From Desulfuribacillus alkaliarsenatis (lineage in GTDB: Bacteria; Bacillota; Bacilli; Desulfuribacillales; Desulfuribacillaceae): 64,000 nt of DNA. The stretch is taken from the NCBI RefSeq assembly GCF_001730225.1, contig NZ_MIJE01000001.1, positions 558,001 through 622,000 on the forward strand, written 5' to 3'. This document shows positions 27,470-35,362 of this stretch, piece after piece. The position numbers and the translations under genes are program-made. How positions within the stretch are numbered: the first letter of the stretch is position 1; the number at the start of each line of letters is the position of its first letter. The notes beneath the pieces were generated by a model, which was not told the DNA's origin, did not search any database, and was given only the letters and a program-made list of their open reading frames with translations.

Positions 27470-29503
27470 TTGAAAAAAGTTTTAGCAGTATTAGTTATTT
27501 TTGCACTTGCTTTTACCGTAATTGGTTGCAATGATGCAACAGAAGTTGTTAGCAACCCTGGTGAAGTAAAACTTGGCATGGCGTATTATAACGCTCATGA
27601 CGGGGCGATGGCTTCAGCAGTTGCGGTAGTTGACGAGAACGGTAAGATCCTTAACGCTTATATGGACGATTTTTTCTATCGTAATTTAAGCCAAGGATAC
27701 CTAGGATTGCCAGGTTCAGATTCAAGTAGAATCACGCAACACTTAGTAAACCCTAACGACACGTTAGTTTCAAAGAAACTTGAAGTTAACAGTGATCTTT
27801 ATGGCGCTGCTATGGTAAGAGGTGGATCTACTGTATTACCTGCAGACAATTTAACTAAAATTGAAGAGTTTGCAATCGGAAAGACAATTGATGAATTAAA
27901 TGCAGTTTTAGCGAAGGATACAGCTATGGAAGACATCCAAGCTGCTAGTGGCGCTACTTTTGTAGACAACCACAGATACCTAAAAACAATTGTAATGGCA
28001 GCAGAGGATGCTATGAATAACGAGAGTTTCTCTGTTAACAATGTGGACAATTTAGTATTAGCTCAATCATATTATGATGCTCATGGTGCACCAACAATAG
28101 CTACAGCAGTTGTTGATGGGAACGTTATTGCAGCAGCACTTATCGATGAACTATACTATTTTACTGGTGAAAATGATGTAGTATTTGATGTATCCGATGC
28201 GGGTACAAAGTTTGAAGTAAAATCATTACCAGGTCATGTGTTAAGCTCTAAGAAAACAAATGGCGAAATCTACGGCGCTTCTTTAGCTAACCGTGGTGGC
28301 ATCTATGTTGATCAAATCGCAGCGATTGAAAACTTTATTACTGGTAAAACAGTAGCTCAATTGCAAACAGCATATGACCAACTTGATGCTGATGGTGCTG
28401 TAGTAGCTGACGTAGTAACAGGTGCTACTATGACCGATACGAAGAGATATATTAAAGCAGTAATGATTGCAGCTAATCCATCATTGGCTGTAGGTGACAA
28501 ACTTGCACAACCAGTTGCTTTACAAGAAGTTAAGCTTGGCGTTGCTTTCTATAGTGCTCATGATGGCGGAATGGCACATGCAGCTGCTGTTGTAGATGCT
28601 GACGAGAAAATCGTTGCAGTTTACATGGATGAATTATTCCCGCGCAATATAGAGCAAGGTTATGTAGGGCTTCCTGCGGTTGATAACGAAAGACGTTGGA
28701 CTAACTACCTTGTTGATCCTAAGTTTGTTTTAGCGTCAAAGAAATATCCAACAAATAGTGACCTCTACGGTGCAGCTATGGAAAGAGCTGGATCTACAGT
28801 ATTGCCAGCTGACAACTTAGCTAAAATTGAACAATTTGCATTAGGTAAAACAATTACTGAATTGAATGAAGCATTAGCTTCTGAAAGCATTCAAGCTGAT
28901 ATTCAAGCAGCTACAGGAGCAACTTTTGTAGACAATGGTGGATACTTGAAAACAATCGTATTAGCAGCAGAAAATGCATTGAACAATGAAGCATTTGAAG
29001 TAATTAACCCAAGTGTTGTTAAAGTTCAACTAGCTTATTACGATGCTCATGGAGCACCAACATTAGGATGGGCTGTTATGAACGGTCAAGTAATTGCTAA
29101 ATCGTATGTTGATGAATTATACTTCTTCGAGAACGACGGAACTAACGTAGTATTTGAAGTTGACGAACCGAAATTGCTTCCAACATTTGTTGAAGGCTAT
29201 GTAATGAGTTCTAAGAAACTAAACGGAGCTAACTATGGTTTATCTTTAGCTGACCGTGGTGGTATTTACGTAGATCAAATCGCAGCTATCGAAGCATTTA
29301 TCGATGGCAAGACAGTAGCACAATTACAGGCTTCTTATGATCAATTAGGAGCTGAAGGCGCTGTAATTGCTGATGTAGTAACTGGAGCTACTATGACTGA
29401 TACACCAGGCTATATCAAGACGATTATGATCGCAGCTGATCCGTCACTAGCTGAGGGTGACCCAAGAGCGCAAATGGTAACAGAGATTACGGTTGCTGAG
29501 TAA
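27470..29503 (+). CDS. PplA-like flavinylated lipoprotein with four FMN-binding-type repeats
   Basis: Probable extracellular electron-carrier lipoprotein. TTG start after GAAGGGGAG; signal peptide with lipid Cys20 (TVIGC). The mature part is four repeats of about 160 residues in the order A-B-A-B. A repeats share NSDLYGAAM, STVLPADNL and GATFVDN; B repeats share YYDAHGAPT, RGGIYVDQIAAIE and TGATMTDT. The motif S/T-G-A-T-x-S/T, target of ApbE flavinylation, is complete in B repeats (317-322 and 638-643) but ends in Val in A repeats (160-165 and 482-487). Listeria PplA has two such domains, so this is a duplicated form. Neighbours encode the flavin transferase and EetA/EetB/FmnA-like proteins. 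Flavinylation itself is inferred. Confidence 0.82.
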   Translation: MKKVLAVLVIFALAFTVIGCNDATEVVSNPGEVKLGMAYYNAHDGAMASAVAVVDENGKILNAYMDDFFYRNLSQGYLGLPGSDSSRITQHLVNPNDTLVSKKLEVNSDLYGAAMVRGGSTVLPADNLTKIEEFAIGKTIDELNAVLAKDTAMEDIQAASGATFVDNHRYLKTIVMAAEDAMNNESFSVNNVDNLVLAQSYYDAHGAPTIATAVVDGNVIAAALIDELYYFTGENDVVFDVSDAGTKFEVKSLPGHVLSSKKTNGEIYGASLANRGGIYVDQIAAIENFITGKTVAQLQTAYDQLDADGAVVADVVTGATMTDTKRYIKAVMIAANPSLAVGDKLAQPVALQEVKLGVAFYSAHDGGMAHAAAVVDADEKIVAVYMDELFPRNIEQGYVGLPAVDNERRWTNYLVDPKFVLASKKYPTNSDLYGAAMERAGSTVLPADNLAKIEQFALGKTITELNEALASESIQADIQAATGATFVDNGGYLKTIVLAAENALNNEAFEVINPSVVKVQLAYYDAHGAPTLGWAVMNGQVIAKSYVDELYFFENDGTNVVFEVDEPKLLPTFVEGYVMSSKKLNGANYGLSLADRGGIYVDQIAAIEAFIDGKTVAQLQASYDQLGAEGAVIADVVTGATMTDTPGYIKTIMIAADPSLAEGDPRAQMVTEITVAE

Positions 29504-29521
29504 TAAGTAACTGTATATAAA

Positions 29522-29556
29522 AAAGAGAACCCTTTAGGAAGGGGTTCTCTTTTTTT
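29522..29556 (+). terminator. Intrinsic terminator after the PplA-like gene
   Basis: AAAGAGAACCC/GGGTTCTCTTT stem with a short loop, followed by a T run. A strong isolated terminator, consistent with a monocistronic, highly expressed lipoprotein gene. Confidence 0.93.
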
Positions 29557-29557
29557 C

Positions 29558-29586
29558 TTGACGAAGTCTAGTTTTTTCGATATTAT
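29558..29586 (+). promoter_or_regulatory. Sigma-A promoter of the eetA-eetB-fmnA-like genes
   Basis: TTGACG (29558-29563), 17-base spacer, TATTAT (29581-29586), placed immediately after the preceding terminator and about 90 bases before the next ATG. Confidence 0.7.
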
Positions 29587-29682
29587 CTATTTAACTATGC
29601 ACTTTTTACTGAGAATCGTGAATGGGAATTATAGATTGAGATAATCGTATCCTGCTTTTAATAGAATTGGAGGCAATTTGCA

Positions 29683-30042
29683 ATGGAAACATCAAGGAAA
29701 ATGAAACGAGGAGACTTCGTTACACTTGCATTTGCAGGAGTGGTTGCTGGTGCCTTGTTTTTATGGAATTCTACTAGAGGCATGGCTCAGCAAGATGATG
29801 TTTTAATAGCTGAAATTAGACAGGACGGCAAGCTAATTCGAGAGATTGACCTGCATAAGATAAAAGATTCTAAAATTGTACAGATTGAAGGAGCGATTAC
29901 TGTTGTCATTGAGGCGCAACCAGGCAGGATTCGTTTTCAATCATCAGAGTGTCCAGACCAGGTTTGTGTTCATACTGGATGGCTAACGCAGCAAGGACAA
30001 TTAGCTGCTTGTCTACCATCGAAAACAATAGTAACAATATAG
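29683..30042 (+). CDS. eetA: NusG domain II-containing membrane-anchored protein (EetA-like)
   Basis: A 119-residue protein with one N-terminal membrane segment (FVTLAFAGVVAGALFLW, about 12-28) and an extracytoplasmic domain of the NusG-domain-II type. Three Cys are present: Cys90 and Cys95 in CPDQVCVHTGW, and Cys110 in AACLP, a pattern typical of this family. Proteins of this kind pair with Gx-transporter membrane proteins in flavin-based electron-transfer loci, where they are called EetA; electron transfer from quinol is proposed for them. The name is given on domain type plus neighbours. GGAGG lies about 11 bases before the ATG. Confidence 0.75.
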   Translation: METSRKMKRGDFVTLAFAGVVAGALFLWNSTRGMAQQDDVLIAEIRQDGKLIREIDLHKIKDSKIVQIEGAITVVIEAQPGRIRFQSSECPDQVCVHTGWLTQQGQLAACLPSKTIVTI

Positions 30043-30115
30043 TTTACTATCGTAATTTAGTAGAATTGATAAATTGGCAACTGATTTCTTATCATACTTA
30101 GCAAAGGTTGACGAT

Positions 30116-30640
30116 ATGAGTAAATATAAACGATATGCAATCATTATTATACTCGTTACGAATGGAATATTGATTTCCTTTCTAGAATCATTTATCCCTG
30201 TTCCTGTACCTGTTCCTGGGGTTAAGCTAGGTTTGGGGAATATTGTAACAATCATAGGGATTGTTTTTTTGAATTTTCGAGATGTTCTTTTTATAGTTGC
30301 AGTTCGTAGTATTGTTGTTGCAATGCTAACAAGAGGCGTGATGATGTTGGCATTTAGTTTAACAGGAGGCATTGCAAGTGCGATTGTAATGACTATCTTA
30401 TACAAGAGATTTTCGAATATGTTTAGCATTAAAGGGATTAGTATTGTTGGGGCGATTGTTCACAGCACGTCACAAGTCGTTGTAGCGTCATTTATCTTAG
30501 GTCAAATTGTTATATTGTATTATCTTCCTGTGCTGCTAGTCTCATCCGTCATAACAGGATACATCACGGGGAGTATAGCGGAAATTGCAATTGATGAAAT
30601 ACGAAAAAAAGGACTATTCGAAGCAAACAAAACAGCATAG
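30116..30640 (+). CDS. eetB: Gx transporter family membrane protein (EetB-like)
   Basis: A 174-residue integral membrane protein with about five hydrophobic helices. The N-terminal region ESFIPVPVPVPGVKLGLGNIV is the typical Gx-family loop, often annotated as heptaprenyl diphosphate synthase component I, a name that is misleading here. In Listeria-type electron-transfer loci this family is EetB, next to EetA, as here. The ATG at 30116 follows AAAGG; a longer frame from 30074 would add 14 hydrophilic residues without a site. The gap to the next gene is 15 bases. Confidence 0.78.
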   Translation: MSKYKRYAIIIILVTNGILISFLESFIPVPVPVPGVKLGLGNIVTIIGIVFLNFRDVLFIVAVRSIVVAMLTRGVMMLAFSLTGGIASAIVMTILYKRFSNMFSIKGISIVGAIVHSTSQVVVASFILGQIVILYYLPVLLVSSVITGYITGSIAEIAIDEIRKKGLFEANKTA

Positions 30641-30655
30641 GTCGGGTGTCTTACT

Positions 30656-31474
30656 ATGAGTACAGGGGAACTGTCAAAAGATATTAAAAATATAAAAGAT
30701 GAAAAAACGGATTATATTCGTGTATCTCCACAGCTTGATAGTGGTTTGAAATTTTTGATTGCTCTAATCATGAGTACCATTCCATTTCTACTGCGTGACA
30801 CGTATAGTTTTGTCATTCTAACGGTTTTTTTATTCGTGACTACAATCCTCTTACGAATTCGTCCACGCACCATTTTAACAAGTTTTGCCGCATATAGCAT
30901 TATAGTCTTGTTACCGTATATGTTTGGTTTTTTTATAAGTACGGTTATTTTTTGGTTTTCAGGCAATGAAGTATTTGCTTATCACCAGCAGATTTCTGAC
31001 ATTGCACTTAGGATGTTTCAATTGTTTTTGTTATGGTATGTTGGAAGTTTGTATTTCCAATCAACTTCTATGAAATCGTTTATCGGATTGCTTGATAAGT
31101 TGTTATCTCCGTTAAAACGTTTGGGAGTACCTATTTCAGATCACCTTAAAGTCATTATGTGTGTAGTTAACGAACTTAAGGTACTTGGTCCAGAGATGAA
31201 AAAACAATTTTCAGAAAGTATGCAATCCCTGAAAGCTGATAAAAAAAGCATATTTAATATTAATATTAAAGGGATTTCTAATATTATAATTTCATTTTTA
31301 GTAAATTCTTTTAAACGGTTGGATTATATAGAGGAATATTTACAACAGGTTGAGACGGATGAGTTATATGAATACCAGTTTCAAATTTCAAAAGAGGATA
31401 TATGGATGCTTATTACTTTTATTCTTTTAGTATATTTATTGTTTATTGTTGAAACGGGATATGCATTTTTCTAA
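30656..31474 (+). CDS. EcfT-like energy-coupling membrane protein (FmnA-like)
   Basis: A 272-residue membrane protein resembling the transmembrane T component of ECF vitamin transporters. Hydrophobic helices lie at about 30-50, 52-66, 74-100, 115-135 and a last one at 250-268. A long amphipathic cytoplasmic region (about 145-230) corresponds to the EcfT coupling helices, but I do not find the two Ala-Arg-Gly motifs that normally dock to the EcfA ATPases. In Listeria an EcfT-like protein in the electron-transfer locus (FmnA) is linked to FAD export for FmnB. No EcfA genes or S component are nearby. The assignment to FmnA is inference from context. Confidence 0.65.
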   Translation: MSTGELSKDIKNIKDEKTDYIRVSPQLDSGLKFLIALIMSTIPFLLRDTYSFVILTVFLFVTTILLRIRPRTILTSFAAYSIIVLLPYMFGFFISTVIFWFSGNEVFAYHQQISDIALRMFQLFLLWYVGSLYFQSTSMKSFIGLLDKLLSPLKRLGVPISDHLKVIMCVVNELKVLGPEMKKQFSESMQSLKADKKSIFNINIKGISNIIISFLVNSFKRLDYIEEYLQQVETDELYEYQFQISKEDIWMLITFILLVYLLFIVETGYAFF

Positions 31475-31533
31475 TTTAACAGATCAATAATCGAAGTTAT
31501 GTAACAATGGCATGAACGAAAACGAAAGATATG

Positions 31534-31562
31534 TTTACTTTCTGAATGTTATGTGTTATACT
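31534..31562 (+). promoter_or_regulatory. Extended -10 promoter of rpsO
   Basis: TTTACT (31534-31539), 17-base spacer, TATACT (31557-31562) preceded by TGT. No terminator separates it from the upstream gene, so read-through from the electron-transfer genes is also possible. Confidence 0.6.
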
Positions 31563-31568
31563 TCGTCA

Positions 31569-31652
31569 AGTAGTAGACCTTAAGCGCGGGTATTGACAAC
31601 TCCGACGATATACTGGGCTTTTGGAGTTTACATTAAAAAGGAGGTGAAAAAT
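31569..31652 (+). promoter_or_regulatory. rpsO mRNA leader, candidate S15 autoregulatory element
   Basis: A leader of about 84 nt. AACTCC (31598-31603) and GGAGTT (31623-31628) enclose a 19-base apical part; the stem lies just upstream of a perfect AAAGGAGGTGA site. S15 is known to bind structured leaders of its own mRNA in several bacteria. Binding here is inference. Confidence 0.4.
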
Positions 31653-31922
31653 ATGGCCCTTAATACAGAACGTAAATCTCAGCTTATAGATAACTATAAG
31701 GTTCATGAGAATGACACAGGATCACCAGAGGTACAAATCGCCATATTAACAGAGAAGATTAACTATCTTAACGATCATTTACGCACACACAAAAAAGATC
31801 ACCATTCACGTCGTGGTCTTCTAAAAATGGTTGGTAAACGTCGTAACCTGTTAACGTACTTAAAGAACAAAGATATTAATCGTTACCGTAGCTTGATTGG
31901 AAGCTTAGGTTTACGTAAGTAA
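31653..31922 (+). CDS. rpsO: 30S ribosomal protein S15
   Basis: Small-subunit protein that binds the 16S rRNA central domain early in assembly. The 89-residue product is full length with the signature [19 protein letters not shown] and the [25 protein letters not shown]-binding region in adjoining parts. The ATG at 31653 is fixed by the perfect ribosome binding site AAAGGAGGTGA; a longer frame from 31593 runs through the leader. It precedes pnp as in most bacteria. Confidence 0.98.
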   Translation: MALNTERKSQLIDNYKVHENDTGSPEVQIAILTEKINYLNDHLRTHKKDHHSRRGLLKMVGKRRNLLTYLKNKDINRYRSLIGSLGLRK

Positions 31923-31928
31923 TGCATT

Positions 31929-31956
31929 AAAAAGCGGGATAAATCCCGCTTTTTTA
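31929..31956 (+). terminator. Intrinsic terminator after rpsO
   Basis: AAAAAGCGGGA/TCCCGCTTTTT, 11-bp stem with a TAAA loop, then a T run. Confidence 0.95.
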
Positions 31957-31972
31957 AGTTTATTTTTTATTC

Positions 31973-32002
31973 TTGCAGGGAAAACTATATTTTATGTAGA
32001 AT
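31973..32002 (+). promoter_or_regulatory. Promoter of pnp
   Basis: TTGCAG (31973-31978), 18-base spacer, TAGAAT (31997-32002) with TG directly before the -10. It follows the rpsO terminator, so pnp has its own start. Confidence 0.5.
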
Positions 32003-32034
32003 ATACGTTAGGGTGAAAGGAGGAAATACATATT

Positions 32035-34155
32035 ATGGAACAAGCAACAGAGAAGAATTTTTCAATTGATTTAGCAGGACGTACTCTAACAGTTGAGAGT
32101 GGAAAACTAGCTAAGCAGGCAAACGGCTCAGTCCTAGTTAGATATGGAGATACTGCTGTTCTTGCAACAGTAACGGCATCTAGAGAGCCGAAAAATCTTG
32201 ATTTCTTTCCATTGACAGTAAATTATGAAGAGCGTTTGTACGCAGTAGGTAAGATTCCAGGCGGATTTATTAAGCGTGAAGGTAGACCAAGTGAGAAGGC
32301 AATTTTAGCATCACGTTTAATTGACCGACCAATACGTCCTTTATTTGCTGATGGATTTCGTAATGAAGTACAAATAGTTACTTACGTATTATCAGCAGAT
32401 CAAAACTGTTCATCAGAAATGGCTGCTATGCTCGGGGCTTCAGTGTCACTAGGGATATCAGATGTTCCCTTCGATGGACCTATCGCGGGTGTTGTAGTCG
32501 GCAGGGTTAACGATGAGTTTATTATTAATCCTACTATTGAACAAGCGGCTATGAGTGACCTTGATTTAGTTATCGCAGGCACGAAGCACGCTGTAAACAT
32601 GGTTGAAGCAGGTGCCAAGGAAATATCGGAAGAAGTAATGCTTGAAGCGATACTTTTTGGTCATGAGAAGATTAAGGAATTAGTGGCATTTCAAGAGCAG
32701 ATAATTGCAGAAATTGGCAAAGAAAAAATGGAAGTTACTTTAGCTGAGCCAGATGCAGAAGTTTCAGAGCAGGTTAAAGCCTTTGCCTTGGAGAAAATGT
32801 CTGTAGCAATTCAAACACAAGACAAGCATGAGCGTCAAGAAAAGATTGATCTAGTAAAACAAGAAACTGTGGAACATTTTACTGATGTCTTAGAAGACGA
32901 ATCAAAGCTATCTGATGTAAAAGAAGTATTAGATTTGCTAATTAAGAAGGAAGTTAGACGACTTATTACTGAAGAAGGCATAAGACCTGATGGTAGGTCA
33001 AAAGAAGAAATACGACCTATTACCAGTGAGGTTGGCATATTGCCAAGAACTCATGGATCTGGACTATTCACAAGGGGACAAACACAGGCCCTTAGTATTT
33101 GTACACTAGGACCGTTAGGTGATGTACAAATATTAGATGGACTAGGACTAGAAGAATCTAAACGTTTTATGCATCATTATAATTTCCCACCGTTTTCTGT
33201 AGGTGAAGCAAGACCATTAAGACCACCGGGAAGACGTGAAATTGGACATGGAGCATTAGGTGAGCGCGCATTAGAGATTGTAATCCCTAATGAAGAAGAA
33301 TTCCCATACACAATTCGTCTTGTATCTGAAATATTAGAGTCTAACGGCTCTACATCACAGGCTGCTATATGTGCAAGTACATTAGCGATGATGGACGCGG
33401 GCGTGCCAATTAAAGCGCCAGTAGCTGGCATTGCCATGGGACTAGTTATGGAGAACGATAAGGTAGCTGTTCTAAGTGATATTCAAGGTATGGAAGATTT
33501 TCTAGGAGATATGGATTTCAAGGTTGCTGGTACTAGAGATGGTATCACAGCTTTACAAATGGATATGAAGATTTCTGGAATTACTAAGGACATTCTTGTT
33601 CAAGCACTAGAGCAAGCAAAGGCTGGCAGAAATCATATCCTAGATAGAATGTTATCGGTTATTGATAAACCTAAATCAGAACTATCAAAATATGCTCCTA
33701 AGATAATCACATTCCAGGTTAAACCTGACAAAATCCGCGATATCATCGGTCCAGGTGGTAAAATGATTAACAAAATCATTGAAGAAACTGGAGTGAAAAT
33801 TGATATCGAGCAAGATGGTAAAATATACATTGCAACCACAGATTTAGAAAGTGGGCAGAAAGCTAAACAACTAATTGAGAATATTGTAAGAGAGGTTGCA
33901 ATAGGCGAAACATACTTAGGTAAGGTAACAAGGGTTGAGAAATATGGAGCTTTTGTTGAACTTATACCTAATAAAGAAGGCCTCCTGCATATATCTCAAC
34001 TTTCTGAAGATCGCGTGAATAAAGTTGAAGATGTAGTCAATGTCGGCGACACAATAATGGTTAAGGTAACAGAAATAGATGCTCAAGGTAAAGTGAAAAT
34101 ATCACATAAAGCCTATCTAAAAGATGAAAAGAATATCAAAAAGCAAGCAGAATAA
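32035..34155 (+). CDS. pnp: Polyribonucleotide nucleotidyltransferase (PNPase)
   Basis: Phosphorolytic 3'-5' exoribonuclease of the RNA decay machinery. Two RNase PH domains (about 12-225 and 310-545) flank an alpha-helical domain; the second is the active one ([19 protein letters not shown] and [10 protein letters not shown] with downstream [29 protein letters not shown] in parts). A KH domain ([20 protein letters not shown], about 560-620) and an S1 domain ([21 protein letters not shown], about 625-695) complete it. Length 706. RNase Y and RNase J, both partners in Gram-positive RNA decay, are also in the window. Confidence 0.98.
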   Translation: MEQATEKNFSIDLAGRTLTVESGKLAKQANGSVLVRYGDTAVLATVTASREPKNLDFFPLTVNYEERLYAVGKIPGGFIKREGRPSEKAILASRLIDRPIRPLFADGFRNEVQIVTYVLSADQNCSSEMAAMLGASVSLGISDVPFDGPIAGVVVGRVNDEFIINPTIEQAAMSDLDLVIAGTKHAVNMVEAGAKEISEEVMLEAILFGHEKIKELVAFQEQIIAEIGKEKMEVTLAEPDAEVSEQVKAFALEKMSVAIQTQDKHERQEKIDLVKQETVEHFTDVLEDESKLSDVKEVLDLLIKKEVRRLITEEGIRPDGRSKEEIRPITSEVGILPRTHGSGLFTRGQTQALSICTLGPLGDVQILDGLGLEESKRFMHHYNFPPFSVGEARPLRPPGRREIGHGALGERALEIVIPNEEEFPYTIRLVSEILESNGSTSQAAICASTLAMMDAGVPIKAPVAGIAMGLVMENDKVAVLSDIQGMEDFLGDMDFKVAGTRDGITALQMDMKISGITKDILVQALEQAKAGRNHILDRMLSVIDKPKSELSKYAPKIITFQVKPDKIRDIIGPGGKMINKIIEETGVKIDIEQDGKIYIATTDLESGQKAKQLIENIVREVAIGETYLGKVTRVEKYGAFVELIPNKEGLLHISQLSEDRVNKVEDVVNVGDTIMVKVTEIDAQGKVKISHKAYLKDEKNIKKQAE

Positions 34156-34171
34156 AATAGCTTGCTTTTTT
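34138..34171 (+). terminator. Intrinsic terminator overlapping the pnp stop codon
   Basis: AAAAAGCAAGC/GCTTGCTTTTT arms with the pnp stop codon inside the 11-base loop, followed by T and C. Confidence 0.85.
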
Positions 34172-34182
34172 CTTTTGTCAAT

Positions 34183-34211
34183 TTCATAGTAGACTTTTTA
34201 GCGCATACAAT
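34183..34211 (+). promoter_or_regulatory. Candidate sigma-E (mother-cell) promoter of ylxY
   Basis: CATACAAT at 34204-34211 matches the sigma-E -10 consensus exactly; TTCATAGT ending 13 bases upstream is a fair -35. The predicted start is about 23 bases before the ylxY ATG. Confidence 0.45.
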
Positions 34212-34240
34212 ATTAGAAAGTATGCTGGAAAAGTGGTGAT

Positions 34241-35287
34241 ATGATGGGAAAGGATGTATATTACTCTTTTAAATTACCTAAAAAAGCAATCGCAGCCTTC
34301 ATAACATTAATAATTATGATTATTGTAATAGAAAGCACATGGAACGTTTCAGATCGCTTACAGCGGTCAATATTTGGTGTCTCAATGGGTGTTACATTAG
34401 AAGGAGTGACAATTCAAAGACATTTAGACCATGAAATTCGTAATTTTATCGAAAGCTATGCTAGGGAAAAAAAGTTTGAAGCAGAAAATGCAAGAATTGA
34501 TTCTATATGGAAGGGTATTCCAGGTATCAATGGAATAGAAGTAGATATAGAGAAGACCTTGAACAAAGCATTGTCTGCTAAAAGAAATGAAGATGTGCAA
34601 TTTCAGTATCGTCAATGGGAGCCAGAAGTACAGCTTAAAGACCTAGGTGCAGTACCCATATATCGAGGTAATTCACAAAAACAGGCAATGGCGTTAATGA
34701 TTAATGTTTCCTGGGGAACAGAATGGATAGAGAATATATTAGAAATTTTAGAAGAAAATAATGTTAAGGTTACATTTTTTGTTGCAGGAGACTGGGTAGA
34801 AAAAAATCATGAAATGCTTCTCCGCATCTATTTTGCAGGACATGAAATCGGTAGCCATGCTTATACTCATAGAAACATGAGCACATTAGACAAACGAGAA
34901 TTAGCATGGGAAATGCAAAAAACCGATCAAATTATCCAAAAAACCTTACCGCATATTACGACTAGGTTATTCGCACCACCGTCAGGAGATTTTAACCAGC
35001 AAGTAGTCGATGTTGCTCATAGCTTGGATAAATATACTGTGCTATGGACTTTAGATACTATTGACTGGCAAAGGCCAGCACCTAGCACAATAGTCAACAG
35101 AATAGTGCCTAAAGCAGAAAATGGAGCGTTAGTCTTGATGCATCCAACTGAACCTACAGTAGAGGCATTAAAGACTATGATTCCAAAATTGTCAGAAAAG
35201 GGTTATAAACTACTTACTGTAAGTGAATTGTTATCATCACAGCGAAATGATATCGCAATACAATCTGATACCATTGGATTTCCTTGA
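34241..35287 (+). CDS. ylxY: YlxY-like polysaccharide deacetylase-family protein
   Basis: A 348-residue protein with an N-terminal membrane anchor (AIAAFITLIIMIIVIE), a variable region, and a C-terminal NodB/CE4 fold (about 145-330). The fold is recognisable by VTFFVAGDWVEKN, AGHEIGSHAYTHRNMS with the two metal His, FAPPSGDF and VLMHPTEP. The usual TFDDG motif is replaced by MINVSWG, so the catalytic Asp is missing, as in the YlxY subgroup. Activity as a deacetylase is therefore doubtful. Its place between pnp and the M16 peptidase gene matches B. subtilis. A role in spore cortex or mother-cell envelope is inference from the promoter. Confidence 0.85.
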   Translation: MMGKDVYYSFKLPKKAIAAFITLIIMIIVIESTWNVSDRLQRSIFGVSMGVTLEGVTIQRHLDHEIRNFIESYAREKKFEAENARIDSIWKGIPGINGIEVDIEKTLNKALSAKRNEDVQFQYRQWEPEVQLKDLGAVPIYRGNSQKQAMALMINVSWGTEWIENILEILEENNVKVTFFVAGDWVEKNHEMLLRIYFAGHEIGSHAYTHRNMSTLDKRELAWEMQKTDQIIQKTLPHITTRLFAPPSGDFNQQVVDVAHSLDKYTVLWTLDTIDWQRPAPSTIVNRIVPKAENGALVLMHPTEPTVEALKTMIPKLSEKGYKLLTVSELLSSQRNDIAIQSDTIGFP

Positions 35288-35362
35288 GAATTCTGGTATA
35301 TTTAATACCAAGATTTGTTCATTAGTAAAAATAATTATCTTAGAATTATTGGAGGACTTACA

